Source: an uncultured Nitrososphaera sp.
GTDB taxonomy: Archaea; Thermoproteota; Nitrososphaeria; Nitrososphaerales; Nitrososphaeraceae
Length of the DNA: 18,611 nt
Direction of reading: 5' to 3'
Assembly: GCF_946478925.1 (NCBI RefSeq)
Contig: NZ_CAMLDP010000032.1
Span: forward strand, 1-18,611
The notes beneath the pieces are model-generated. The model made no database searches, had not been told where the DNA came from, and saw only the letters and a program-made list of their open reading frames with translations. Below, piece by piece: positions 7,462 through 13,081 of the stretch. A program made the translations under genes and the position numbers. The number at the start of each line of letters is the position of its first letter. Positions within the stretch are counted from its first letter, which is position 1.

Positions 7462-7791
7462 ATGGACACGCTAGAGACGATATTTTCCATGCAGAAAGAG
7501 CTTGCAGGCATGATGGACTTGTCGAGATATCCCGCGACGGCCGAGGGCAAAGTCTCGGCTCTTTCCACCGCGATAATCCACGAAGCGGTGGAGCTTCAGC
7601 GCCTGACTAACTGGAAGTGGTGGAAAAAGCCTTCCGGCTTTGACGAGGCGGCTGCAAGGGAGGAGTTGATAGACATCTGGCACTTTGTTGTGCAGGCGTC
7701 TCTGGAACTTGGCATGACGCCGCAGGACATACTCGATGAATACAAAAAGAAAAACCAGGTAAACCGCGACAGGCAAAAGTCAGGCTATTAA
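7462..7791 (+). CDS. All-alpha dUTPase/MazG-like nucleotide pyrophosphohydrolase
   Basis: This 109-residue protein matches the dimeric, all-alpha dUTPase branch (dUTPase_2) of the MazG superfamily. The metal-binding pattern ExxE at 41-44 (HEAVEL) and ExxD at 68-71 (EELIDIWHF) is intact, as is the WKWWKK segment (51-56) typical of this branch. The likely reaction is dUTP to dUMP and pyrophosphate, keeping uracil out of DNA and feeding dTMP synthesis; another NTP as substrate is possible. The ATG at 7462 fits a leaderless mRNA. The last 12 bases overlap the 3' end of the convergent MtrA-like gene. Confidence 0.85.
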   Translation: MDTLETIFSMQKELAGMMDLSRYPATAEGKVSALSTAIIHEAVELQRLTNWKWWKKPSGFDEAAAREELIDIWHFVVQASLELGMTPQDILDEYKKKNQVNRDRQKSGY

Positions 7792-8256
7792 TGGCGCTAA
7801 CTTTTCGAGGTCGGTGACTCCGGTCATGTCGATTATCTTGACCTGCTTCCGGAACGCCTCGACCTTTTCCCGTGGAGACAAGAGTATAGGGTACGGGCCT
7901 TCTGCCCCGATTATCCTGCCCTGCCCATCGATGCCGTTTCTGTGCAGGGCCAAAAGCGCATGGCCTGCCATGTGCCCCTTCACCTCTCTGCCGCACACCA
8001 CTATCCGCTTCAGGCCAGGGTGTGCAAAAGCGTAATCGATGATGGCATCGATGCCCTTGTTCTCGGACAAGAGCCGGCCGGCTATCGCGACCTTGCCCAT
8101 TATTTCAGACTTGGAAATCTCTTCAAGAAGGTCTATGCTGCCAAGGGTGCATATTGCCACCTCTTTGCCCCTGCCCTCGAAACTCTCGTGCTTGACTGGT
8201 ATGAGCGCCTCGCAAATCTTGCCTGCCGCGTCGTCAAACTTTTTCTTAAAAGTCAT
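7780..8256 (-). CDS. mtrA: Stand-alone MtrA-like corrinoid protein (tetrahydromethanopterin S-methyltransferase subunit A homologue)
   Basis: This 158-residue protein follows the MtrA pattern: VAICTLGS (33-40), AGRLLSENKGID (59-70), VVCGREVKGHMAGHALLALH (86-105) and GRIIGAEG (113-120). In methanogens MtrA carries the corrinoid of the membrane Mtr complex and a His of the GH motif is the cobalt ligand; H95 is the probable counterpart here. The C-terminal membrane helix of methanogen MtrA is absent, so this form is soluble, and no other mtr genes are nearby. A longer frame reaching 8418 is rejected: ATG 8256 starts the conserved domain and overlaps the stop of the PPOX gene by 4 bp (ATGA), as in a coupled operon. 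Its role in a non-methanogen is unknown. Confidence 0.87.
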   Translation of the reverse strand: MTFKKKFDDAAGKICEALIPVKHESFEGRGKEVAICTLGSIDLLEEISKSEIMGKVAIAGRLLSENKGIDAIIDYAFAHPGLKRIVVCGREVKGHMAGHALLALHRNGIDGQGRIIGAEGPYPILLSPREKVEAFRKQVKIIDMTGVTDLEKLAPLIA

Positions 8257-8651
8257 AGGCCCCAGCTGACCTTGTTTGTAGGAACCACGCGCACAAAGGG
8301 CGCCTCGCCCTCCTTCCAGGGGTCGAGCCTGACCCACGCAAACCTGTCGTGGAAGATCTTGTATAGGCGCGCAAACTCTTTGCCCCTCTCTATTATCTCG
8401 GCCATGCCCTGCACGCATACCGCCTTGTTGCCAACCGAGCTGTCATAGATGTCGACTGCAAGCGCGACTTTGTCATTTTTCTTTACGTTCTCTAGCTTCC
8501 GGGTTTCAAGGTCCGTGGCAAAGTAGAACGCGCCGGCCTCAAACACGTACGACACAGGGACTACGTGCGGAGTGTTATCGTGGCAGGTCGCAAGCCTGCA
8601 AGCCTCGTTTGCAAGCAGGAACTCTTTTTCGGCCTTGGTAAACGAGATCAA
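8253..8651 (-). CDS. PPOX-fold flavin/F420-dependent protein
   Basis: This 132-residue protein has the split beta-barrel of the pyridoxamine 5'-phosphate oxidase superfamily: N-terminal helix (FTKAEKEFLLANEACRLAT), HVVPVSYVF, FYFATDLETRKLENVKKNDKVALAVD, and a C-terminal strand ending VRVVPTNKVSWGL. The ATDxxTRKxxNv segment is typical of cofactor-phosphate binding in the family. FMN or F420 as cofactor cannot be decided; F420 is plausible in thaumarchaea. The start is TTG at 8651, with a TATA-like box about 32 bp upstream. It is translationally coupled to the MtrA-like gene, hinting that the two act in one redox or methyl-transfer step, which is inference. Confidence 0.85.
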   Translation of the reverse strand: MISFTKAEKEFLLANEACRLATCHDNTPHVVPVSYVFEAGAFYFATDLETRKLENVKKNDKVALAVDIYDSSVGNKAVCVQGMAEIIERGKEFARLYKIFHDRFAWVRLDPWKEGEAPFVRVVPTNKVSWGL

Positions 8652-8678
8652 TTATACAGGAATTTCCTGTTTCTCGTA

Positions 8679-8687
8679 TTTATTATA
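8679..8687 (-). promoter_or_regulatory. TATA-like box for the PPOX-mtrA pair
   Basis: Minus-strand TATAATAAA, centred about 32 bp upstream of the TTG at 8651. It lies just beside the ABC ATPase remnant, so the promoter may have been created or kept at a rearrangement border. Confidence 0.5.
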
Positions 8688-8771
8688 GCCGGCGCGAAGC
8701 AGAGGGTGGCAACAGCCCGCGCCCTTGCGCTGGACCCAAAGATCCTCCTGATAGATGAGCCTTTTGCTAGC
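8688..8771 (+). pseudogene. Remnant of an ABC-transporter ATPase gene
   Basis: The forward frame reads AGAKQRVATARALALDPKIL followed by LIDEPFAS. This is the stretch from just after the ABC signature (normally LSGGQ-KQRVAIARAL) through Walker B (LLIDEP) and the following Phe-Ala/Ser of a nitrate/taurine or polyamine-type ATPase. The signature is already damaged (AGA instead of SGGQ), there is no Walker A, and the frame upstream is unrelated sequence that is antisense to the PPOX gene. Downstream, ALPPWIRA still faintly recalls the ALDPWIR-like continuation but runs antisense into the end of the small membrane protein. It is a gene relic, not a working gene. The match is far too long for chance. 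Confidence 0.8.
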
Positions 8772-9042
8772 CCGGCGCTGCCGCCTTGGATTCGCGCCAG
8801 CGGCTGTAGCGGATCATCAATATCCCTGCCGCAATAACGATGAGCGAAAGCGCAAGGAATGCAGGGGAAAACACCGGCTGCAGCTGCCCCGGCGCGGCTG
8901 ACGAGTACTCGCACTTGCCGCCATCGCAGATCTTGGCCACCGGGAACACCAGAAGCACGATGACAAACGTAACGAGCAGCGCGACTCCTGCTGCGGACAC
9001 TATTGCGCCCGACTTGGCCAGCAGTTCAATGCCGGTAGCCAA
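8767..9042 (-). CDS. Small two-helix membrane protein
   Basis: This 91-residue protein has two hydrophobic segments, about residues 12-35 (GAIVSAAGVALLVTFVIVLL) and 59-77 (PAFLALSLIVIAAGILMI). They are joined by a loop of about 23 residues with two Cys (KICDGGKCEYSS) that could form a disulfide outside the cell. A basic end (RYSRWRESK) suggests a cytoplasmic C-terminus. I do not recognise a family. The start is TTG at 9042; a TATA-like box (cataactattt on the plus strand, 9068-9078) lies about 31 bp upstream. Its stop codon lies within the 3' edge of the ABC ATPase remnant, so its last codons may be newly recruited. Confidence 0.7.
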   Translation of the reverse strand: MATGIELLAKSGAIVSAAGVALLVTFVIVLLVFPVAKICDGGKCEYSSAAPGQLQPVFSPAFLALSLIVIAAGILMIRYSRWRESKAAAPG

Positions 9043-9067
9043 CGCAGACCGTTGCGCCTTGGGAGCA

Positions 9068-9078
9068 CATAACTATTT
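9068..9078 (-). promoter_or_regulatory. TATA-like box for the two-helix membrane protein
   Basis: Minus-strand AAATAGTTATG, centred about 31 bp upstream of the TTG at 9042; supports that unusual start. Confidence 0.4.
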
Positions 9079-9092
9079 CCGCTCAGCTCAGA

Positions 9093-9689
9093 TCAGAGGC
9101 TGGTCGCGTCCAAGGTCGAGTACTTGCAGCCGTCGCTCGTTGTGCGCTTGAACTGGCTGTCAAAGTAGAGGAACGGCTTGCCCTTGTCCTGATGCTGCCG
9201 CCAGAGGTCGTGGACGTTTTCAAAGTACTCTTTCTTTTTGCGCCCCTGCATCCGCAGGATCTCGTGCGAAAGCACGTGCGAAATGCGCGGGCAGTTTTCC
9301 TCCGCAAACATGGCGTTGCGCTTTGTCTCCGATCCTTCCTTCGGCCTGTTCCAGAACGCAAGGCCAAAGTTGTCGGTGGTGTAACCCTCTGTCTTGCAGT
9401 CCGTGAAAAACGGCTTGAACGGAGTCAGGTAAAAGTGGTATATGTCATGGCCCCTGCTTTCGTGGTCGCGCAGGAAAAGCGCAAGCGACATCCTGTCAAA
9501 CAGCTTGCCCGGTATCACGGGCAGTATGTCTGCTTCCACTGCTATGTCAAAGTCGTAATAGCGCCTTATCCACCACTTGAAAAAGCGCGCCATGGAAGAC
9601 ACGTAGCCCCAGTCCTCGGCCTGCAGGCGCACCCATTCGTCATTGCGGGCGACATAAATGAAGAACAGTTTCTCTGCTTTCAAGGCCAT
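9093..9689 (-). CDS. Unrecognised 198-residue protein with H-x3-HE motif
   Basis: No family could be assigned. The protein is rich in aromatic residues (many Phe, Trp, Tyr) and has no membrane helix or signal peptide. A central helix carries ISHVLSHEILRMQG (136-149), giving H138-x3-H142-E143, with a further H160 in NVHDLW. This resembles a zinc-protease helix but is not the canonical HExxH, so a metal-dependent hydrolase is only a possibility. The start ATG at 9689 is 4 bp after the stop of the zinc-finger gene, so the two form an operon and are probably translated together. Base and codon use match neighbouring native genes. Confidence 0.8.
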   Translation of the reverse strand: MALKAEKLFFIYVARNDEWVRLQAEDWGYVSSMARFFKWWIRRYYDFDIAVEADILPVIPGKLFDRMSLALFLRDHESRGHDIYHFYLTPFKPFFTDCKTEGYTTDNFGLAFWNRPKEGSETKRNAMFAEENCPRISHVLSHEILRMQGRKKKEYFENVHDLWRQHQDKGKPFLYFDSQFKRTTSDGCKYSTLDATSL

Positions 9690-9693
9690 GCTA

Positions 9694-9882
9694 CTACTCG
9701 TGATGGTGACCGTGCATGTTGCTGCCTCCGCAGCTGCAGCTGTGCTCGTCCTCGCCCCCCATCCAGCCTATCCTTTCGGGCTGCGGGTGGCTCTTGCTCA
9801 CGTGCTTGGTCAGCTTGTAGTCAGAGTCAAAAGTCTCGCCGCAGACGTTGCAGGTCAAAAGAACGCGGAACTCTTTCAACAT
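9694..9882 (-). CDS. C2H2 zinc-finger microprotein with Cys/His tail
   Basis: This 62-residue protein contains one C2H2 finger: C11-x2-C14-x12-H27-x4-H32, with F18 and L24 at the hydrophobic positions of the classical fold. The C-terminal tail HSCSCGGSNMHGHHHE adds two Cys and five His and could bind a second metal ion. Archaeal single C2H2 proteins are known as small DNA- or protein-binding factors. It is the first gene of a pair with the 198-aa unknown. The ATG at 9882 fits a leaderless transcript from a TATA-like box 25 bp upstream. That promoter interleaves with the one for the divergent methyltransferase. Confidence 0.85.
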   Translation of the reverse strand: MLKEFRVLLTCNVCGETFDSDYKLTKHVSKSHPQPERIGWMGGEDEHSCSCGGSNMHGHHHE

Positions 9883-9888
9883 GCCATG

Positions 9889-9898
9889 ATTAAATAAG
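9889..9898 (+). promoter_or_regulatory. TATA-like box for the methyltransferase at 9922
   Basis: The element attaaataag is centred about 29 bp upstream of the TTG at 9922 and supports that start. Confidence 0.5.
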
Positions 9899-9902
9899 AA
9901 GG

Positions 9903-9912
9903 CATTAAAACC
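9903..9912 (-). promoter_or_regulatory. TATA-like box for the zinc-finger operon
   Basis: Minus-strand GGTTTTAATG, centred about 25 bp upstream of the ATG at 9882. It sits downstream of the TATA box of the divergent gene, so the two promoters cross and probably cannot be occupied at once. Confidence 0.5.
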
Positions 9913-9921
9913 TTATGACGC

Positions 9922-10752
9922 TTGGCCTACGACCCTACGAAATACAAACAGGACTCGATGGACAGCTGGAACAGCCGTGCGCGTGATTACCACGACGGCT
10001 GGGCGGGCGCGGGGCGCGGGCCGTTCCGGTCTACAAGAGAGCTCGTAAATGCGGCCGGCATTTTGGAAGACAATTTCGTACTGGACGTTGCGTGCGGCAC
10101 CGGCGCCGTGTCAAGGGAGGCATTTTCTCGCCTCGGGCCGGCGGGAATGCTTGTGGGGATTGACTTTTCAAGAGGGGCGCTAAAGATAGCAAGGGAAAAC
10201 GTGCCGGCGGGCCACTTTGTAGAGATGGATGCAGAGAATATTGGTCTGCGAGGCAGGTTCGACAGGGTGCTGTGCCAGTACGCACTAATGTTCTTTCCAG
10301 AGCCGGCGCGCGTGCTGAAAGAACTGCGCGTGCTCTTGAAAAAAGGCGGCACGATTGCAGTGGCCGTGCACGGCACGGCTCAGGGTGTGCCCTATTTCAG
10401 CACCATAATGGAGCCGGTGCTAAAGCGCATACCGGACATCAGGCCGGAAGGTGCGCCGACGGTGCACCGTTTTGGCGACCCGAAGGACCTTGAAAACGTG
10501 CTGGCTTCTGCAGGTTTTGCAAGCGTCACTGTCAAAAAATTCGTGTTCGATTATGAAGCAGGCCCGTTTTCCGAATACTGGTCAGACTACATGTCTACGA
10601 CAGCAGCCGCCATACGGCCAAAGATAGAGGCAAAGGGCGCGCAGGTGGTGGCCGAGATAAAAAAGGAAGCAGAGGAAAAGGCGCAGCGTTTTATCAAAAA
10701 CGGAGAGATAAGGTTCCCGTGGGACGTCCTCGTCGCGACTGCAAAAAGCTAA
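9922..10752 (+). CDS. Class I SAM-dependent methyltransferase (UbiE-like)
   Basis: This 276-residue protein has a Rossmann methyltransferase core: motif I VLDVACGTG (53-61), acidic end of strand 2 in GIDFS, MDAEN before motif II, and the CQYALMFFPEP-VLKEL motif of the UbiE/Methyltransf_11 group. The substrate is unknown; quinone, sterol-like or small-molecule methylation are all possible. The C-terminal region (about 180-276), with a Lys/Glu-rich helix, resembles the extra domain of similar archaeal enzymes. The start is TTG at 9922, with TATA-like box about 29 bp upstream. The next gene on this strand has its own promoter. Confidence 0.88.
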   Translation: MAYDPTKYKQDSMDSWNSRARDYHDGWAGAGRGPFRSTRELVNAAGILEDNFVLDVACGTGAVSREAFSRLGPAGMLVGIDFSRGALKIARENVPAGHFVEMDAENIGLRGRFDRVLCQYALMFFPEPARVLKELRVLLKKGGTIAVAVHGTAQGVPYFSTIMEPVLKRIPDIRPEGAPTVHRFGDPKDLENVLASAGFASVTVKKFVFDYEAGPFSEYWSDYMSTTAAAIRPKIEAKGAQVVAEIKKEAEEKAQRFIKNGEIRFPWDVLVATAKS

Positions 10753-10765
10753 CTATGTACAGTAA

Positions 10766-10774
10766 CTTTATTAC
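10766..10774 (+). promoter_or_regulatory. TATA-like box for the Cys-rich protein gene
   Basis: The element ctttattac is centred 28 bp upstream of the ATG at 10798. Confidence 0.45.
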
Positions 10775-10797
10775 ATTCACGCCTAATCCACGGACAT

Positions 10798-11229
10798 ATG
10801 CCTCCATGCAACAAGGAATGCAAGGTAAAGGTCTACGAAGCAAGAAACATCAAGTTCACCAACAAATTTCCCGTCAACGGTGGAGCAAACTGCAACAAGA
10901 CCCTGAAGGGCGACCAGAAACTCGTCGACTTTGTAAAAAGGTCTGTTGAGAGCAAGACTACTCCGATAGAAGGCCACCTGTGCGCTGAAGGGTGCACGTG
11001 CGATCCAGTAGGGACGCCGAAGTGGGGAAACTGGCGCAAGTACAAGTTCAAGATGACAGTGGTCGACGGCAACTGCAAGTTTCCGATTGCAGGCAACTAT
11101 GAGAAAAGGTCGGGTGTGTCGGAGGGCGTGTGCGTAGAGCCGGAGGATTCTGAGGATGACTATGGCGAAGTCCCGATAGCCTACGCAGGCAGCGGCAGGA
11201 GCGCAAGAAAGACGCAAAGAACCGCTTAG
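10798..11229 (+). CDS. Unrecognised Cys-rich 143-residue protein
   Basis: No family is recognised. There is no signal peptide or membrane helix. Cysteines are spread through the N-terminal 115 residues (PPCNKEC, GANCNK, HLCAEGCTC, DGNCKF, EGVCVEP), suggesting a metal-binding or disulfide-rich fold, with the sequence alternating charged and hydrophobic residues as in a beta-rich domain (KVKVYEARNIKF, YKFKMTVVDGNC). The last 30 residues are acidic and then basic (SEDDYGEV, then SGRSARKTQRTA) and probably disordered. The start ATG has a TATA-like box 28 bp upstream. Codons are normal for the window. A T7 tract directly follows the stop. Confidence 0.75.
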   Translation: MPPCNKECKVKVYEARNIKFTNKFPVNGGANCNKTLKGDQKLVDFVKRSVESKTTPIEGHLCAEGCTCDPVGTPKWGNWRKYKFKMTVVDGNCKFPIAGNYEKRSGVSEGVCVEPEDSEDDYGEVPIAYAGSGRSARKTQRTA

Positions 11230-11232
11230 GGA

Positions 11233-11239
11233 TTTTTTT
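11233..11239 (+). terminator. Oligo-T terminator after the Cys-rich protein gene
   Basis: Seven T residues lie 3 bp after the stop codon. Archaeal RNA polymerase commonly stops at such tracts without a hairpin. Confidence 0.45.
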
Positions 11240-11538
11240 ACCAGACATGGCGACAAGTTCTTGATTATACTTGTCATTGCAGACGAAAACTAACTGATTG
11301 TTTACTGGCCGTGTTCTCTGTTCAGATGACAACAGTGGATGCAGGGCCGTACGCAGGTCATCCTGACTGCATTCTGGCATTTGTATCCATGCTATAAAAA
11401 ACTCGATTGACCTTGTTTTACTGGAGACTCTCATAAAACCATAGGGGTCGATGTCGGCCTCTGCGTGTGCGTCAGCAATAGTTATGGCTTGCAAGGATGC
11501 AACAAGACGAGCCAATCACCCAAGTGTCCGACATCTAA

Positions 11539-11559
11539 CCCCTAATGTGATTCTAGGGG
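11539..11559. terminator. Possible terminator hairpin
   Basis: CCCCTA pairs with TAGGGG around a 9-nt loop, followed by an aatttt sequence. It is short, its direction is unclear, and there is no adjacent gene end within 300 bp. Confidence 0.25.
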
Positions 11560-11638
11560 AATTTTAAATGAGTTTCTGTAGTTAGCATTGTTATACGAAG
11601 CGAGTCTTTCTTTTTTAAAACCTAGCATTCCACAATTA

Positions 11639-11722
11639 ATGACTATCTACAAGAGATTCGCCTCTGAAGATCGGTCACCTGTTCATCAAGGGCATGAAAG
11701 CTTGGGGTTAGCCGGCAAGTAA
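11639..11722 (+). CDS. Possible 27-residue leaderless ORF
   Basis: An ATG at 11639 opens a 27-codon frame (MTIYKRFASEDRSPVHQGHE, then SLGLAGK) ending at a TAA. A strong AT box (ttttttaaaa, 11611-11620) lies about 23 bp upstream, the same architecture as real genes in this window. The product has no recognisable motif and the frame could be chance or a relic. Confidence 0.25.
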   Translation: MTIYKRFASEDRSPVHQGHESLGLAGK

Positions 11723-11840
11723 GGCCCTCTACTTGTCATTCTCTGACAGGAACGAAACTGTGCTGAATAAACCCTTCTCTTATCATTCGCATAATGAATC
11801 CGGCAGAGCAAGAGCTGACGCATTTAACTACTCACAAGGT

Positions 11841-11849
11841 CATATATCC
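11841..11849 (+). promoter_or_regulatory. TATA-like box for the VTT/DedA-like gene
   Basis: The element catatatcc is centred 50 bp upstream of the ATG at 11895, which would give a leader of about 24 nt. Confidence 0.35.
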
Positions 11850-11894
11850 CTAGGAACAGACCGTGACCTGCCGCATAGTTGAGAGTGATGGGGG

Positions 11895-12416
11895 ATGATT
11901 GTTGACCAATACCTCCAATATGCACAGGAAATGATTACCAAGCTTTCAACCAATCCGATCTTTATAGAATTTGGCCTCCCGGGGCTTTTCGTCAATAGTT
12001 TACTTGCATCTACCGCTTTACCTTTACCCATAGAGATTGCAGTATCGGCCCTTCTGGCGGCAGGTCAGGACAAGTTCCTAGTTTTGCTCACTCTAGCTGC
12101 AGGTACTGTCGCCGGAGGATTTCTAAGCTACTTTATCGGCAAATCAGGAGACAAGGTATTTCGCTTTTTAAAACCCAAGAAACAAGAAAAGAAGCAGAAA
12201 AGGGGACATGACATATTGACAAAGTACGGATGGCTTGCTTTGGTTGCAGCTCCATGGATCCCCGTCTTTGGCGACATTATAATCATGATAGCAGGGGCAA
12301 AGAGTTATGATATTCGCAAGTTTACAATAGCAATGACAGCCGGCAAAATCGCCAAAGCTGTCGCTACGGTGTATTTTATCAGTTTGGTCACAACGAGATT
12401 GTTTGGAGATATGTGA
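11895..12416 (+). CDS. VTT-domain (DedA/YqaA-like) membrane protein
   Basis: This 173-residue protein has hydrophobic segments at about 24-52, 62-84, 112-136 and 142-168. The VTT/SNARE-associated pattern is visible: a re-entrant region around LPLPIEIAVSALLAAG, GTVAGGFLSYFIGKSGD (about 75-91), and the second half APWIPVFGDIIIMIAGAKSY with basic RKF before the last helix. DedA-family proteins move lipids such as undecaprenyl phosphate or phosphatidylethanolamine across membranes, or support membrane homeostasis. A highly basic cytoplasmic loop (KPKKQEKKQKRGHD) joins the halves. Codons are more A/T-rich than those of the genes before 11.2 kb, suggesting later arrival or weaker codon selection. 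Confidence 0.83.
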   Translation: MIVDQYLQYAQEMITKLSTNPIFIEFGLPGLFVNSLLASTALPLPIEIAVSALLAAGQDKFLVLLTLAAGTVAGGFLSYFIGKSGDKVFRFLKPKKQEKKQKRGHDILTKYGWLALVAAPWIPVFGDIIIMIAGAKSYDIRKFTIAMTAGKIAKAVATVYFISLVTTRLFGDM

Positions 12417-12459
12417 ATTAGAGATGCGATTAAAAGTCGGCGAGTGTTTCGTTTCTTTA

Positions 12460-12639
12460 CTATAGAGGAACCTCATAATCTGCATTAGGCAGACACTTGT
12501 CACAATATTTCTGAATGACTACACAACCTTCCAGCTGAAATAATGCATTGGTTGTTGCTGTCGCTGAGCATATCCCGCAGTACACTGCGTTCTGATTTCT
12601 TTTCAATTGTACAGGCGTTATTCGGAAAGGTTTTGTCAT
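12460..12639 (-). CDS. C-x2-C-x21-C-x2-C microprotein, copy A
   Basis: This 59-residue ORF starts at ATG 12639 (MTKPFRITPVQLKRNQ...) and ends at TAG 12460-12462. It carries CGIC, exactly 21 residues, then CDKC, a treble-clef or zinc-ribbon-like pattern. It is clearly paralogous to the minus-strand gene at 13082-13267: ALFQLE-x-C-V-V-I-QKYC-DKC here against ALFQLD-x-C-M-V-V-QKYC-EKC there, with endings DYEVPL and EYELPSH. Its reality is supported by that conservation and by a TATA-like box centred 26 bp upstream. Its size is below common annotation limits. Function is unknown; zinc binding is inferred. Confidence 0.82.
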   Translation of the reverse strand: MTKPFRITPVQLKRNQNAVYCGICSATATTNALFQLEGCVVIQKYCDKCLPNADYEVPL

Positions 12640-12888
12640 TATTCATTAGTCATTTGCCGAGTATATAACGACGACTTGATTTAGTATGGTAAGACTTGCT
12701 ATCCTACTCTCATATATCATATCCAAGCATGAACGACAATGTACCAAAGTCCTTGTCGTTTGCTGCTGCCAAAAGCTAGCCCCGTCTACAAAAGGCAACT
12801 AAATAAAGTATAACATTCTGAAAAAGCGCAAGACTCTTACTGATGACCTGCTTAATGTTAAGGAGGTCTTGGAGAGGCTGGAAGAATT
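12640..12888. other. Intergenic stretch between microprotein copies A and B
   Basis: It contains the promoter of copy A and a hairpin AACGACAA (12732-12739)/TTGTCGTT (12753-12760). From about 12804 to 12892 a frame without an ATG start reads NILKKRKTLTDDLLNVKEVL then ERLEEL, a helix-forming sequence that ends in a 4-bp ATGA overlap with the next gene. It may be the relic of an upstream partner gene. Confidence 0.4.
12662..12669 (-). promoter_or_regulatory. TATA box for microprotein copy A
   Basis: Minus-strand GTTATATA, centred 26 bp upstream of the ATG at 12639. This predicts a leaderless mRNA and supports the 59-residue gene. Confidence 0.55.
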
Positions 12889-13056
12889 ATGAAAGATTGC
12901 ATTCAGTGCCTTAATCCCATTAACGCGGAGACTTTGTCCTTTGAGCAGCGTCTTATCGACGACCAGGACTTTTGTCGCAAATGCTTTGAAGAGGCGGCAG
13001 AAGGCGACGGTTTGGCCTACCTGGACAATTCCCGCTTTTTGACTTCTAACAGATAG
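12889..13056 (+). CDS. C-x2-C-x21-C-x2-C microprotein, copy B (opposite strand)
   Basis: This 55-residue ORF (MKDCIQCLNPINAETLSFEQ...) runs from ATG 12889 to TAG 13054-13056. It has CIQC, exactly 21 residues, then CRKC, the same spacing as in the two flanking minus-strand genes, with an alignable middle (INAETLSFEQ against NATMEALFQLD). Outside the cysteines identity is low, so it is a distant relative or a convergent form. A GGAAG lies 6 nt upstream of the ATG, and the start overlaps by 4 bp the stop of an upstream frame without a start codon. The overlapping minus-strand frame of 100 codons has no motif and is rejected. Zinc binding is inferred. Confidence 0.65.
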   Translation: MKDCIQCLNPINAETLSFEQRLIDDQDFCRKCFEEAAEGDGLAYLDNSRFLTSNR

Positions 13057-13081
13057 TGTCGCGGTATTATGTTTGGAATCG

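Larger units (their letters stand above)
11240..11894. other. Long intergenic stretch, mostly without recognisable genes
   Basis: This stretch of about 650 bp is poorer in G/C than most of the window. It holds a hairpin CCCCTA(11539-11544)/TAGGGG(11554-11559) followed by aatttt, a possible 27-codon ORF at 11639-11722, and a hairpin GGCAAGTA(11714-11721)/TACTTGTC(11730-11737) whose right arm could instead pair with the GACA at 11744-11747. No tRNA or other known RNA is visible. It may be decayed sequence. Confidence 0.45.

Noticed and set aside
8257..8418. N-terminal extension of the MtrA-like protein to 8418
   Set aside because: The added 54 residues are Arg/Gly-rich and lie inside the PPOX gene; the conserved domain starts at ATG 8256.
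11048..11515. Minus-strand 155-codon frame overlapping the Cys-rich gene
   Set aside because: No motif, no promoter at its start, and it runs about 180 bp antisense to a better-supported gene.
12168..12503. Minus-strand 111-codon frame antisense to the VTT gene
   Set aside because: The VTT protein is a clear family member; this frame is a shadow.
12732..12760. 8-bp hairpin between microproteins A and B
   Set aside because: It has no T tract and no gene end beside it; with this length of sequence it can occur by chance.
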